Below the pieces are notes generated by a model, which did no database searches, was not told the origin of the DNA, and worked only from the letters and a program-made list of their open reading frames with translations. The translations under genes and the position numbers were made by a program. Positions 11,299 to 26,200 of a DNA stretch of 64,000 nucleotides are shown here, piece after piece (within the stretch, counting starts at the first letter, position 1; every line of letters begins with the position of its first letter). Source of the stretch: Euonymus europaeus. Its lineage: Eukaryota; Streptophyta; Magnoliopsida; Celastrales; Celastraceae. Location: NCBI GenBank assembly GCA_963580455.1, contig OY756957.1, forward strand, positions 9,429,001 to 9,493,000, in the 5' to 3' direction.

Positions 11299-14200
11299 AT
11301 GAACCATTCTGCTATTTTACAAGGTGGCATCAGAACCACGACCACCATGTCCGTACGAACCACTTCCCTCAATATCCACAAAACCCAGAAGCCCTCACTT
11401 TTCTCGTCTGTTTTGATGAGGGCCCAGACCTTGCCTCAAAGGACTGTGTATTATGTTCCCCGTTACTTGAGGTCCAAGGTGGTGAAGTGCTCTTATTTTA
11501 GGATTACGTGTTTGAGCGCTGCTGCTTCTTCCAGAAGCTCTGGGTTGGATTTGAGGAGCGTGGCCTTGCCGTATCTGCAGCAGCAGAGCTCAAATTATGG
11601 ACGGTACTCGTACCAGGATGAATCCAATGATGATTCTGATTACGAATTAGGTTCACCACAGCAGCAAACGGTTGGTTTTGAATATTAAGTTTTTTTTAGT
11701 TTTGGTATCGAATGAGCTTAATATACTTCTGAAAATTTTTGTTGTTGCTTTTGAATTGATAATTGAATCAAATCCGGAGCTTTAGGGGGAGAAAAGCACC
11801 CCTCTAGTCTCCTTTCAGGTAATGCATGTGGCACTTAGTTCATCCATTCCATCCATCTGTGTTGGTTTTGAGTTGGTGGGGGTAGTATTATTACTATTAT
11901 GTTCTGAGTTTGGTTGTTGGTTAGAACACGAGTTTTATGTAGGGCTGCAATTGAGTCAAATTTTTGTCAGGCATGATGAGCTTGAATTGTGTTTCAATTT
12001 GGTACTGAGCTTGATTAGTGATTCATGTTTTGCAGAGCTCTATAATTTATATTGAATATATCAAATGGATGAAATCTGTTATATGTTTTAAATATTATGT
12101 GTTAGAGTGATAATTGAAATTTGAATTTGAATTCCCAAGCTTGAATATATTGATGAGACTAATCGAATCAGGTTTGAGCGTGGACGTGATATGCTTGAAC
12201 TGAGCTTGAGCTCAAGTCCAAGCCTATAATTGATATACATGAGCTGAGTATGAGCATGTCAAAGCTCAGCTCGGCTCAATTAAATTCATGGTTTTATCTC
12301 ATCTGTCTCTAGCATACTAGTCCTTGAAATATCTAATTGTCTCCCACTTTAAGTACTGGGCAGACTAGAAAAAAGAGTGTGCGAACATCTAATTATTCAA
12401 CTTCAAATGCATTTTCTACCACTTCCCAAAGGGATTTCTCTCTTTCCAAATTGTCAAAAGATAGCTGAAGTTGTAGCCTTTCTTCTTTCTTTTTTAAATT
12501 GCAAAATGCCAGGAGTTGATGTTGTCTTCAACTTGGCGTGCAACTGCCAAAAGACTCTGATGAATCTCATTGCATCAAATCACAGAGATACATTATATGA
12601 TTTTAAACTTGACAGGAGTCATTTTTCCTCCTATAGTGAAAGATAAACCCTTCCATCCAGCTAAGTTTTTCTTCATTCTTTCTATCACCATATCTCAAAA
12701 GTCTCTCCATATCGGCCACACAATGTAAGGTTTAAATAAGCAGTAGGAGTAGGACTCTTTGGCTCTTGACAATATCAATTTTAAGTGTTGGAAGCTATTG
12801 AAAAGTTTCTCCCTTTCTTCGATAATGTAGGAGAGAGAGATTAGGAGTTTAAGCAAAGAATGGGTCGGCCGTATGTGACATACAGTTTTGGAAGCAGATT
12901 GTAATCTAGTTGATTTTATAACTACGGGTGAAATGTATTTAGAGAACCTTCTAAGGAGACAAGATACAATAGGAAAACCAATATGATGTATCGAACACGT
13001 ACATAGAAGAAAGCTCAAATTTTGTGTCCCAAAACTCTTGAACTGGGAAGCTCCCACCTACCACTAATCGGATCAAACCTCTTTCAAAGGTTCATGTTGA
13101 AGCCTCTTACTGATTATGTGAAAATCTTGTACTCACTTATGAGCACTTGTCTTGGAAATTAAACGTGTTCAGGGAATTTTAGTACAATTTCATGCTTTTG
13201 ATGGAGGCAATTGTGAGTCTTTACTTGTGCTACATAAATTTAAAATCATTTTATTAGTTAGCCTGTTGTTGAGAGCTGTAGCTTCCTCCCAATGAATTGT
13301 TGGTGTATTATGATCATTTTTTCCCTTACCTGCTGATCCCTTTTTTGTTATTTCATGTAAAGACCAAGCAACTCTAAAGAATACATATGGCTCATTTGCA
13401 TTTTTTAGGGTGCTTCAACGCTTGATAACATTGATGAGTGGAAAAGGAAGCTAACCATGTTTCTGCACAACAAAGACAATCAAGAAGTTGTGTCAAGAGA
13501 GAAAAAGGATAGACGTGACTTTGAGCAACTTTCAGCACTGGCAAGCAGAATGGGTTTACATTGGTATCTTAAGTTTTGTAATTGTTAGCTCCAGTATCTA
13601 GGTGTTTGCTTTGAGTTGACATTTTTTTTTTCCATACATCCAGCCGTCAATATGAGAAAGTAGTTGTCTTCAGTAAAGAGCCTCTGCCAAATTACAGATC
13701 TGATCTTGATGCTAAGCGTCCACAAAGAGAAGTATTTTCTTGCATCCTTGCCTTCCCATTTCTCTTGTTGAATGAATTCAATTGGTGGATGGAAATAGGA
13801 ATGAAACAATTCTTTTTAAGCACCATATCAATGCTTGCTGTGAAGAGCTTCCTAGTTACTTATGTCTTTATCTATTTCTGGAGTGTTTGATAGTTTGGTT
13901 ATATTTCTCGGGGATAATATTTTGTCATTTAAATTGTGTACCTTTGAGTGGTATTAACTTTCTTATATTACTTAGTTCCTTTTTTATATTACTTAGTTCC
14001 TATACCTGCTAATATTGTAAAGCAATGATAGGTGACCTTACCTTTTGGACTTCAAATGGAAGTAGATGCTCATCTTCAAGCTTACCTATCCCAGAAGTCC
14101 ATGGATAGGGCAAGGTTTTCAGATAATACATTGTCAAGATCAAACACTGATGGAAGTATAACCACAGATGATGGACCTTATGAACAACTAGAGCCCGTGA

Positions 14201-17200
14201 TGCAAAATAGTGTTATCACGGAAAGAATCCTTCGACGTAAAAGTTTGCAATTACGTAATAAGCAACAAGATTGGCAGGTTCATTTCAACCTTCTTTATTA
14301 TAAATTGGACAAATTCCCCCCTTTCCATAGTTACCCTACTTTGCTGTGTTTGTGTTTACCCTTTGAGGTTGGTATAGCTTGTGATGTAGTGGTGCATGTT
14401 TAGTTCTGGTCTGTTATCATATTTAGATTCAGCTTTGTTTTGATTGCTTTCTGCTTTACCATGGTTCTTATTATGGAAGACGTGTTTTCAGTTTCAGGGA
14501 AAAAATTTAATCCTTTAAATCTTGGTAGAAAATTATTATTTTTTACTAAGCCATAATTTATGTAGCAAAGTTTTTTGTTAAAAGTTTGTGGGTGTAAATT
14601 TCCCTTAATTATATTTGAAGTTAGATTGTTGTGTTCAATTACTTTTTTCATTAAATTTGTAGTATGTGATTGGGATGTGTTGATGTTTGTGTATATTTAT
14701 ACTGTGTATTGTTTCTTTGTTCTTGCCAATATTATTATCATTTATGTTCGAGAGTATCTATTTTCATATTATTATTCAAGTTGTTTTAGAGATGATGATT
14801 ATTCTGCAGGATTCTCCCGATGGGCGAAAGATGCTTGAATTTCGCAGAAGTCTTCCTGCATACAAAGAGAGGGATTCTTTATTAAAAGTTATTTCAGAAA
14901 ACCAGGTGAATTATGACTACTATGTTGTGATTATTGGTTATAGTTCTCTTGCTGCCTTATTGTTATCATAACCAAGCATTTTTTTTTCTTTGTCCAGTCA
15001 GAGTATATTTTAATCTAAATCTTGTTTATTTTTGTTGCATCTCTGCAAGTAGAGCTACATGACACTAGAATGCCATGAGACTCTTGGTATCATATATCAT
15101 TCGGCAAAAAATAAGATTAGATTAACCGTGCTAGAAAATGTGTTTGGCTAATGGTTTCAGTTATTTATGGGTTCAAATCCTAGAAAAACTTTTTGTTTTG
15201 TTTTTTGTTTTTTGGCATTGTAGGGCTCTAGAAGGTATAAATATAGCTCTAGTCAGTGGGTTTAAATCAGTCATAAGCAGTTGGAGTCTTATGCAATGTG
15301 TTTGAATTGATATAGTTATATTTAGGGAAGTGTTTTTGGCACTTGAAATTAATCTATTTAGGAACAAGGGTGATCGAGAAAGAGACTTTTGGAGGATTAA
15401 GTTATGTGATTACTTTGCAGGTGGTAGTCATTTCAGGGGAAACTGGTTGTGGGAAGACCACACAACTTCCTCAATTTATACTAGAATGTGAAATTGAAGC
15501 TGTTCGTGGAGCTGCCTGTAGTATCATATGCACTCAACCTAGAAGAATATCTGCTATGTCTGTTTCAGAAAGAGTCGCTGCAGAGCGAGGAGAGCAGCTT
15601 GGAGAATCTGTTAGTTTCTGAATCTGATGCTATGAAGCTTGTTAAATGTCACAAACAGAAAAGCTTGTTAGAAACTCGCACTTATCTAAATTTATAATTG
15701 GTTTGGAAATTTGAATTAAATATTCTTCTTTCTGTATCTTTCACTTTTGAAAGGTTGGTTATAAAGTTCGGCTAGAAGGCATGAAAAGTAGGGACACTCG
15801 CCTTCTTTTCTGCACGACTGGCATACTATTGAGGAGATTGCTGGTGGACAGAAATCTGAGTGGTGTTACTCATGTTATCATTGATGAGATTCATGAACGT
15901 GGAATGAATGAAGGTAATTTCAGAAAGACATAACAATTTGCCATCCACTTCAAGATAATGCTAACCAAACTTTTATGTGTCAGATTTTCTTCTTATTGTC
16001 TTGAAGGATCTCCTTCCTCGACGGCCAGAATTAAAGTTGATTCTGATGAGTGCAACTTTAAATGCAGAGCTTTTCTCTTCTTACTTTGGCGGTGCCCCAA
16101 CAATTCATATTCCTGTAAGTTTTTTGTATTAATTGTTATGGGGTAATTAATTTTTTTCCCCAACCAATGTAAAACTGCTTGTTACTAGGAGGATGGATTG
16201 TTTCACTGATTATGTGAGTATTTCTATTTCCACTTATATGAAAGGATTTGCTCTTAAAAATTGAAGGCTTTGCTATTCACCATCAGATTCTCTGTAAAAT
16301 AACTTTTGTTGTTATGTATGGTGTCGAAAATGTTTCGATCTTTGTTCTAGGGCATCTCAACCAAAGGTTGTCTTTTATTCTGATCCCAAGGTGCATTGTA
16401 TTAGAATTTATGGTGGCTAGGATGCCCCCTAGAAACAGCACTCTGATAAGGACCAGCCACGCCCACACGAGGTTGGGCTAGGCCCACGCCCATATTCGAG
16501 CCCAACTGACCCCTACCTCCACTAACAATCAAGGCCTAATTGTCACCCACCAATGGGCCAGCGGTAACCAAGGCCTAGTGGCTGGTCAAGCACCCACTCA
16601 TGGGCTGGCCACTACCACTAGAAAACCTTTGCTGATAGGAAGAGGCAGTGCCCCCACTTATCAACTGCCTCTTCACCTCCACATCTTCCGATGTGGGACT
16701 CTATCACACTCATCAAGGGGAAATGCAATTGTGGTGCTACCAGCTGCTTCCACAGAAATCTTTGGTGACATTTTTTATTTTCACTTTCCCAGACACTGTT
16801 AGAAGGGGAAAAATTGGTTTTACTGTAACTAAACTAAAGCAAAGAGTTGACATAAAGCTGATCCTTTTGTAACCTTTTTTATTTATGCACAAAGAGGGTG
16901 GCCTAGTAGTATAGTTATAGAGGTGCAACTAGGGGTCACAAGTTCAATTCATGGAAACAACCTCTCCACATATTATGTGAATAAGATCTGCGTAGATTTT
17001 GCTTGTCCTCAACACCGCCCATTGCGGGAGCCTTTTGACCTTTTTTACAAAGAGAGGGCGAGACCCTCTTTTATTGCGCAATGTGGTTGTTCAGAGCAGG
17101 CATTGAATGTTTGCTTTTTAAAATTGAGTAGGTAATGCCTTGGCCCCATTCCTACTTTTTAGGATGGAGTCTTCATGTTGTATAATACTGGGCATTGTTC

Positions 17201-20200
17201 TATTTGTCCTTTGAAGTTAACATTTGTACTCCTCTGTTCCCTGCCTCCGTTGTATATGGTTTTCAATCTTATACCCTTCACGTCTATGGTCTATGTAATC
17301 AGGGTTTTACTCATCCAGTTCGAGAATATTTTCTGGAGAACATTCTCGAAATGACTGGATATCGGTTGAATCCATATAATCAAATCGATGACTATGGCCA
17401 AGAAAAGGTGTGGAAAATGCAGAAACAAGCTCAGGCTTTCAGAAAGAGAAAGAGTCAAATTGCTTCTGCTGTTGAGGTAAAAGAAGATTCTCGAGGTTTT
17501 CTAGTATGTGTAGCATTCTTATGGTTTCGTATTCTAAACTTTCTGCTTGCATTCAGGATGCACTTGAATATGCTGATTTTAAGGGGTATAGTCTACCGAC
17601 TCGTGAGTCCTTGTCTTGCTGGAATCCCGACTCAATTGGCTTTAACCTAATAGAGCATGTGCTTTGCCACATAGTCAAGAATGAAAGACCTGGTGCTGTT
17701 TTGGTTTTCATGACTGGCTGGGATGACATAAATGCTTTAAAGGAGCAACTCAGAGCCCATCCCCTGTTGGGTGATCCTAGTAGAGTTTTATTACTTGCTT
17801 GCCATGGTTCCATGGCAAGCTCTGAGCAGGTGAACTTCACATCGCACTTTACTTTTCTGTTCCAAATAATTCGATGCATCTTAGAATGCTATGTTGTTTG
17901 ACTTGTTTCTGCAAATTACTTTTCTAGATATTGAATTTTATAGATTTAACTCTTTTTTTATAAAAAAAAATGCTGATAATCTAGTTTGACAATGGACATG
18001 CCAAATTGTAAGATAATGGAATGGGCTTATTCAAAAGACAATTTTGTAGTTATCAGTTGGGGTTTCTGATGCAATACTCAGAAAAAGCATCTTGAGGTGC
18101 CAACTAGAGGCTTTGATTAACCATGGTCATACCTGATGAAATTCACAAAGTCATTTATTATTGCCGGAAATATTTTCACAAGTTTTTATCCCCTTTTCTC
18201 AATTTACATTGATGAACCACGGTAAATTATTAAAGTTCTTGATTTGTTGGATTTATCTATCTTTTGTGTACAAGTAAAACTATATAAGTTAAGCTCCACT
18301 CCTCTGCAGAAGTTCCATGCATGCACACACAATAGCAAATAGAAAAATTATGGTTGTATAAGTTTTTATTTCCACAAAATTTATTGTTGTTGGTACAGCT
18401 CTACTGATTTGAATAATATATAATCGTGCTAATGTATCCTGCTGCTCCTGCATCTAGATTTCTGATAGGATCCTGCAAAACATTTGTGACCTGTGTCTGA
18501 TAGTGGTGTTCTACTGTTCTTAAGGGTACATTTACAATTGGAATCTTCCCTGTCCCCTGTGAGACAGATCTAATACGATGCCCATGTCATGACTAGTTGG
18601 GACAGGTGAAATAAACATGAAACAGGACAGAGCCATGCTCGTAACACAAGCTAAAGAAATTAGGATGAGTTGGTGTTCATTGTGCTCTAGACGTATATAA
18701 TAAGGCTCTTGAATGTTGTTTGAATTTACTTCCAGTTACTGAAAATAGTCTTGTGGGATGCTTTGTACTGGTGCAAGGCCAAAGATATATTCTTATTTGC
18801 TATGGTTATCAAATATATGATTGGATGTCGCTGAACAAGGAGCTTGTGGCCTAGTGGTAGCCTACTCTTAGTCTTTACGATGGACAAGGTTCGAGTCCCC
18901 TCTCTCGCTAATAACAATAATAAAGAAAGCATTACAAATTAAAAATGATTGGATCTCCCTTGCAAAAGCAATAGATAGATGTCATTTCAAAGAAAAACTT
19001 AAAGCAGATGTTGGTGGTTCAATTATCGAAAGTATTGATCAATGCTAAATAATAGTGCATAGATGGAACATCTATTAACAAGCTTTGCTTTGTGACCTTA
19101 CTGGCTCTCTTCACTATACCAAATCACTGTCTTTTCTTATTTGTATCCAACAGAAGGCTTTGTCATCTATTCTTAGAAAATAATATCCTCCTTAAGGAGA
19201 TTGTAATCGTACTGATCAATTCATAAATGTACGGTGATGGACAAATCTAGAACAAATCACAGCATGCATGAGATCAAGTTACAAGTCAGTTTGAATTTGG
19301 CACCTTCATCACATTTAGTTTGTGTTTTTGCATGTTTAGATGTAGAAGGCTATTATTCTTCTAATGGCTGTTTTCATTGTTTACTTGCAGAGGTTAATAT
19401 TTGATAAGCCTGAGGATGGGGTGAGAAAGATTGTTCTAGCTACTAACATGGCTGAGACTAGCATCACCATCAACGATGTGGTATTCGTGGTTGATTGTGG
19501 AAAAGCAAAAGAGACATCATATGATGCACTAAATAACACTCCTTGTTTGCTTCCATCATGGATCTCAAAGGCAGCTGCATGGCAAGTAAGATTATTTTGA
19601 TCACCTTGTTAGTTATCGCACATGGCTAACAAGACGATATTGCATCACTATTTGTTTTCTTTTTTTACAAGTGTTTGTAAGCTTGGTTTGTAGACTTCAT
19701 AGTGGTAAATAAAGCAAATAACTCGCAGGATTGTGTTGAATGGGAGGCTCAGGCTCTTACTCAATTAGTGATGCAGGCCCATAGTTACAGGGAACACTCA
19801 AACCCCTTCTGTACCCGAAAATGGAACATACGTACCAATTAGGGTTTAGGTGTACACTAGCAACTTGGGATGCTCAGGGGCACGACCCAGGACACCCAAA
19901 TGGGCATCCCAAAAATCTGAAAATGAAAAACTTGAGAAATATAATGAAAAGTCAAGTATAATTAAATCAAAAACACAAAGAATTTCAAAAATCGTCACTG
20001 ATTGAGTATAAATATGGAGAGTTTAGGGAAATAGAGGGTGTGAGATTTTGAAAATTTGAAAACTGAACTTGGAAATTCATTCACAACATTGTTTGTTTCT
20101 GATTACAAAGGCTCATGTTGAAATCTAAAACCCTAGTTGTCTTGTGAGGGCATTTTGGAAATCAGGTCTTTGGGTTGCAATTGATGGTTAATAAAATTGG

Positions 20201-23200
20201 CCAACAAAGATTGGTGTAGCATAACTTAAAAGACTATTAGCCCATTTAGTCAATGATAGAGGAGCCCAGATAAAAGTTTATCTAAGAAACATGGGCCGGT
20301 ATATTATGACTTAAAAGGTTATTGGCGAATTCTTTTGGTGTTATAGGAGCCTAGATTGTACACTACATAAATATGGGCTAGATAGATTTTGGTAGATTCA
20401 AATAATGAGAGAAGGAGAAGGTAAAGAGACATTTTCTAGGAGAGCTGATTTCATTCAATAGTTAGTGGTGACCCGAATAACTCTCCAAACCATACTACAT
20501 TCCCGACTAGCATACCAATTAAGCCTACCCCTTAACGTACCACAAATTAATTATGTCACATACCCCGTTCCCGTCATGGTAGTTAAATCGTAACATCGGA
20601 TCGGAATCGGAGAAGGGGTGTAAAATCGTAATCGTAAAATCGAATCGTAAAATCGTAAGATTTTATATACTACTTAAAATAGGGATACTTATCAAAACTG
20701 AATTACAACTGCTATATATATATGCTTAAATAATAAAATAAGTTAAAGCCCATGACTTCAACTAGGCAGTCCAAGCTGAATTAATTGCAGCCCAACAGTG
20801 AAAAGTAATTAGCAGAGCCAAGGCCCAATGGATAAGATCATGTAAAGCCCATGACCTAGGAAGCACTGACTCGAATACGGCGACACGGGACACGGGGATT
20901 CGTAAATTCTCAAAGAATCCAGGATTCGGGTGAGGGGGGACTCGACAAATAAAAAAAAATATATATATATTTTATATACAGTCAAATGTGCATCATCCAT
21001 AGAACTCCCAACAGCTCTATTGAAAGGACAACATGAAGAATAGGTTATTACATGTTTTAGTTTTAAATGACCCATAAAAATAATAGAAGGCCCAGTACTC
21101 CAACTACAAAGCCCAAAAGGAAACCAGCCTAGTCTTTAAGGAGAAGACCAGCTAGAGTAGGGCACGAGTAAAGGGATAGAGAAGCGGGAAGGAGACGAAC
21201 TAGAGACCTGCGGACAAGAATGAAGGTGAATATCTTCTCAGGAGGAGAAGAAATAAACAAATAAATAGAGATAGTAGAAGAGATAGAGACAGACGAAATG
21301 AAATAGCCAAAGAAATAGAGAAAGGCGAGAAGTAATAGAGGCAGTGACGAAGTCCCCATTATTTGCAAAGTGCAGACAGAGAGACGCAGAGACCACGACA
21401 AAGAGAAAATTGAGGATCTAGAGACACCCAGAGATTGACGATCGCTTAAATAAGTTTGTAAATGAGTCGATCTCGTGTTAGAATCCGCGTCCAACTCGAG
21501 TCGATCTTGTGCCAAAGTCAGTTTGACTGCTGCGACTCGGTCAACGCAAGTCAGACGCGAACTCATGCGAGTCAATCTCGCATCCGAACTCAGTTCGAGT
21601 CCGATGCGGATTCGTTATCCATTTTGCCGAGTCCGTGCTTCATAGCCCATGACCATCACTGCTTGATCTACAAAAGACACTATGTCCCTAGGGATTTCTG
21701 GAACAATCCAGAGAGAGAGGTGATACTTGATAGAGAGAGAAAGAAGAGAGAGAAAGAAGAGAGAGAAAGAAGAGAGAGAAAGCTTGACAGAGAGAGAAAG
21801 CTTGACAGAGAGAGGAAGAAGACAAACCAGTGGGTTCGTCTGGGAGGTGATGCTCTATGTTGGGGCTCTCTTCATCTATTTCGACTTCGACATGGAACAG
21901 AGGCGGAGATGCGACTTCAAGAGAGAAGAAAGTGAGAATGAGATCGTTAAGATCGGAAAGAAATCGCGATTCCAGCGATTTTAACAATCAAAATCGCGAT
22001 TCACTGCGATTTTATGCCATTAGCGATTCCATCCCTAGTTTGATCGGTGATGGTGATCAAGATCGTAAAATCGTACGATTTTACGATCAAGATCGCGATT
22101 TTGACTACCTTGGTTCCCGTACCACAAATCGGAGTTTATCGAGTTCCTGGTAACTATGATGCAGGCTATGCTAACTTTTCTGAACTATTTATGTCACAAT
22201 GATTTGACATTTATCATAGGAATCTTGATTCACAATATTCAGTCACACAAGGTCTTATGTTGGAAATGGATGAAAATTAGACCGTAAATACCAGATCCTA
22301 GAACCTTTACCCTAGACCCTGATCCCTAAACTAGTTGAGTTTTTGCAACAATTAGTGTTGCAACTCAGTATTCAGTCATGCTTAGGTCCTAAGGAAATTG
22401 ATTAAAATATATTTTCTATGGCTTACTTTTTGTGTCAGATTTTTATTACTCACTTTATAGTTGCATTTTGGTCTAAATTGTGTGTAATTTTATCTGAACT
22501 TTAGATTTTAAATTTCCCATCAAAGAAAGTAAAATTTATTGCACTCCAATGCCATTGCTTGTGCAGTGAGAGTTTATAACGCCACTTGATTCAAATGCTG
22601 AAGAAAATTGCAATGCTAATTTTGCCTCTTCATTTTTGCAGAGAAGAGGGAGAGCAGGGCGTGTTCAACCTGGCGAATGTTATCATCTCTATCCTAGATG
22701 TGTACATGATGCATTCGCTGGTTACCAAATGCCTGAACTTTTAAGGACACCATTGCAGTCTTTATGCTTGCAAATCAAAAGTTTGCAACTTGGAAGCATT
22801 TCGGATTTCCTGTCTAGGGCCTTGCAGTCCCCTGAGCCTCTCTCGGTAAAAATTTATTTTCTTGTTGGTTTATGCTTATTTATGTTATGGCAATGCTCTT
22901 GCGATTTTCTTACGCATGCTGCGTAGGCTTAGATGTTTCAGTTTAAGGCAGCCATATTCTCTACTATCATCTTCTGCATCAGAAAAACTGCACAACTTTT
23001 GTTGATCAATGTTTTTTTTGCAGGTTCAAAATGCCGTTGAGTACTTGAAGATAATTGGGGCTTTAGACGAGAATGAAAATTTGACTGTCTTAGGTACAGG
23101 CTGTCTCCCCACTCAACTTTCTAAATGACCACTTCTGCTCCTTAAATTCTTGAACTTTTGAAGGTAGTACTGGTTCTTAGAAGACACTTGACAACTTCTC

Positions 23201-26200
23201 GTTATTTTTCAGGACGCAACTTATCGATGCTTCCAGTTGAACCAAAACTTGGGAAAATGCTGATATTGGGAGCTATTTTCAATTGTCTTGATCCAGTAAT
23301 GACTGTTGTTGCTGGTCTTAGTGTCAGAGATCCATTCCTAATGCCCTTCGACAAAAAAGATGTAAGTTTGTTTGACTATGCTTGCACTGTATTGTAGGAA
23401 ATATTCATGCCTGCAATATATTTACATAGTTAATTACATAAAATCCATAAACTTGTCTGTATTTGTATTTTGGAGTTGACCCCAAGAAAACCAAGAACGA
23501 GTGGCACCTCAAATGTTTCTTAAGTGGCTTTGTGATTGCAATATTTTCATGATGTCCTCATTTCCATCAAATAGTTTCTTTCCTGACTTGGTTCTCAAAA
23601 CTGCAAGCCTTTGCGACACCTGACAAGTGTTTCTACTGCTGCTGGGTAGCTTGAACCATTCAAACGTTTCTGTATGATTTTTTTCCTATTCCCCTGTGAA
23701 GGAATACCATTTTCCTAGTTGTTAGAAGATAATCTCGTGGAATTTTTTTTCTTCATTATAAAATGTTATGTGAGAAATAAATGAAATTATTTAATAAAAT
23801 ATATTATAGGTGGTAACTTCGACTGTCTGTTATCCATCTTCAACCTTTCCTCGCCTCATTTATGCTGTACTTCCTTTTCCAAATGTGGCTAAAAGTTTAA
23901 TTCCCTCATTTATTACTCCCCTTCCCTCTTAATCATGAAACAACTTATCCTTTTGCTTTGCTTATGAATGAACTGCTGGAAGGTGGGTTTAAATAGTTTA
24001 CTTCTGATTAAGAGGGCTTATTTGTTCTCACTTCTGAAGAAATGTTACATCTAAAGGTTAGCAGGATGTCCAAATATGGTGTATGTATCTTTGATTGGAT
24101 CATAATTAAAATATGCAAATGGAGAATATAGTTACCATGATATTGACTAACCTTTTTTTTCAATATTTTCTTCCTTTCAAAAGAAAAGAGAGTAGCTTCA
24201 GCTGCTATTATCGAATTTCTGGTTCATCATATTTTTCTTAACAAGAGAAACTTCCTTAGAATCTTTTTGTGCTCGTTTTGCAGCTTGCTGAATCTGCAAA
24301 AGCCCAATTCTCCTCTGGTGGCTATAGTGACCATCTTGCACTTGTCCGAGCTTATGAGGGTTGGAAAGATGCTGAGAGGCAGCAATCTGGTTATGAATAT
24401 TGTTGGAGAAATTTTCTTTCTGCACAAACTCTGAAAGCAATTGACTCTTTAAAAAAGCAGTTTTTATGTTTACTGAAGGATGCTGGTTTGGTTGATAATG
24501 TGGAAAATTGCAATAGGTGGAGCAATGATGAGCATCTTGTGCGAGCAGTCATCTGTTCAGGCCTGTTCCCTGGGATATGTTCTGTTGTGGTTAGTGGCTG
24601 CCTTTTCTCTTGGATGTTTGTATGCCTCTTTTTGTTCTCATTTGGAGATTTTAGGCATACAGATAAGACATTTTGTTCATTTTATTGTTGATGCAACTTT
24701 GAATGCCATTTTATTTTGTAAATTGCAATTGACTGAAATTGGTTGCTGTAAAACTTGGTATATTGGAAGCTTTTTTAAGAACTGGGACTTTAGGTTCGGT
24801 TTTTATGGTTGAGACTTGAGAAAACTAATTTTCTAGTCCAGACATTTCCTTGAAGTTGGCCTTCTGTTAAAATTACTGATAGTCTGGTTCTTGTCGATGC
24901 AATTTAAAGTTTATACTGATTTGATTGTTTACAACAGAATAAAGAGAAGTCAATAGCACTTAAAACAATGGAGGATGGTCAGGTTCTTCTCCACTCGGTA
25001 AGTTTTATGTGATTCAGCTACTTTTTATGTAAGGACATTGTTGTGGTAAATTGAATGGGAAAATAATGGTTAGGAATCCCAGTTTTTTGTAGCCTCTCTT
25101 TGTATTTCTTGCAAAATCAATGACATTGTAGGATGAAATCTTTTAGATGAACACTTTGTGGTGTTTGGTTTCATACTGTGAAAAGTATTGCAGTATGGGA
25201 ATGGGTCCTAAACTTCAGGGTGATAAACTAGCTGCAAGACAAGGATCAGAAATTTTCCTCTGTTTTGGATCATATGATGGAGAGTTGACTAAAACTATTT
25301 TAGTGGAAATTTAAGTAACTGTAAAATTTCTGTTTATATGTGAATATGCGATTGATTTTCCGTCTCATGTGAAACAATCCGAGTAGTGAAGTATTTGACT
25401 TTTTTGTAAGATTTTCCGACTGTTCCAGGTTGTATCGTAGAAGAACCAGTAACGGTTTTTTCACCTATTATTTACTGATATCTACTGCTCAAAAAGAACA
25501 TATCTTTTCATATATACTTGATGCAAGTAGTACTTCAGTCTATGTGCTACTGGTTCTCCACCTTTCTTTTTAACAATGAGCAAATGTAGCCTTAATTTAT
25601 TTGAATGAAGACCATAACATATGCAGACCCTTTTGTGTTATCATTTGAGATGTAAATCCTGATTTCTGCCCTTGGATTTTGACTTTTGCTGCATATTTTA
25701 GAATTCTGTGAATGCTGCTGAACACAAGATTCCATTCCCGTGGCTAGTTTTCAATGAAAAGGTGAAAGTGAATGCAGTATTCCTCAGAGATTCAACTGGT
25801 ATCTCTGATTCTGTGCTACTTTTATTTGGAGGGAACCTTTCTCAGGGTGGACTAGTAAGTCTTTTTTTGCTTCTGCTCACTATCATTTTACTTTGTTTGT
25901 TGTGTCATAACTTCTGCTCGATTTGTTACCCCTGTTTTGACAGGATGGACACCTAAAAATGTTAGGAGGATACTTGGAATTCTTCATGAAACCCGCATTA
26001 GCAGAAACTTACTTGAACCTAAAGAGACAACTTGACGAATCAATTCAGAATAAAGTAAGTACAAACCATTTCTTAGTTCTGTTAAATTTAATGCTGTAGG
26101 ATTGCCAGGGTGACCTTATTCTATGTTTGCTGATTTTACTTTGCTGCCTCAGTCTCTCTCTCCCACCCACCTGACAAGTAAATGGCCTGACGATGCATCT

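Noticed and set aside
21129..22153. Several overlapping open frames on both strands
   Set aside because: They lie in the GAGA-rich and TCG-rich interior of the hAT element; biased composition removes stop codons in many frames.
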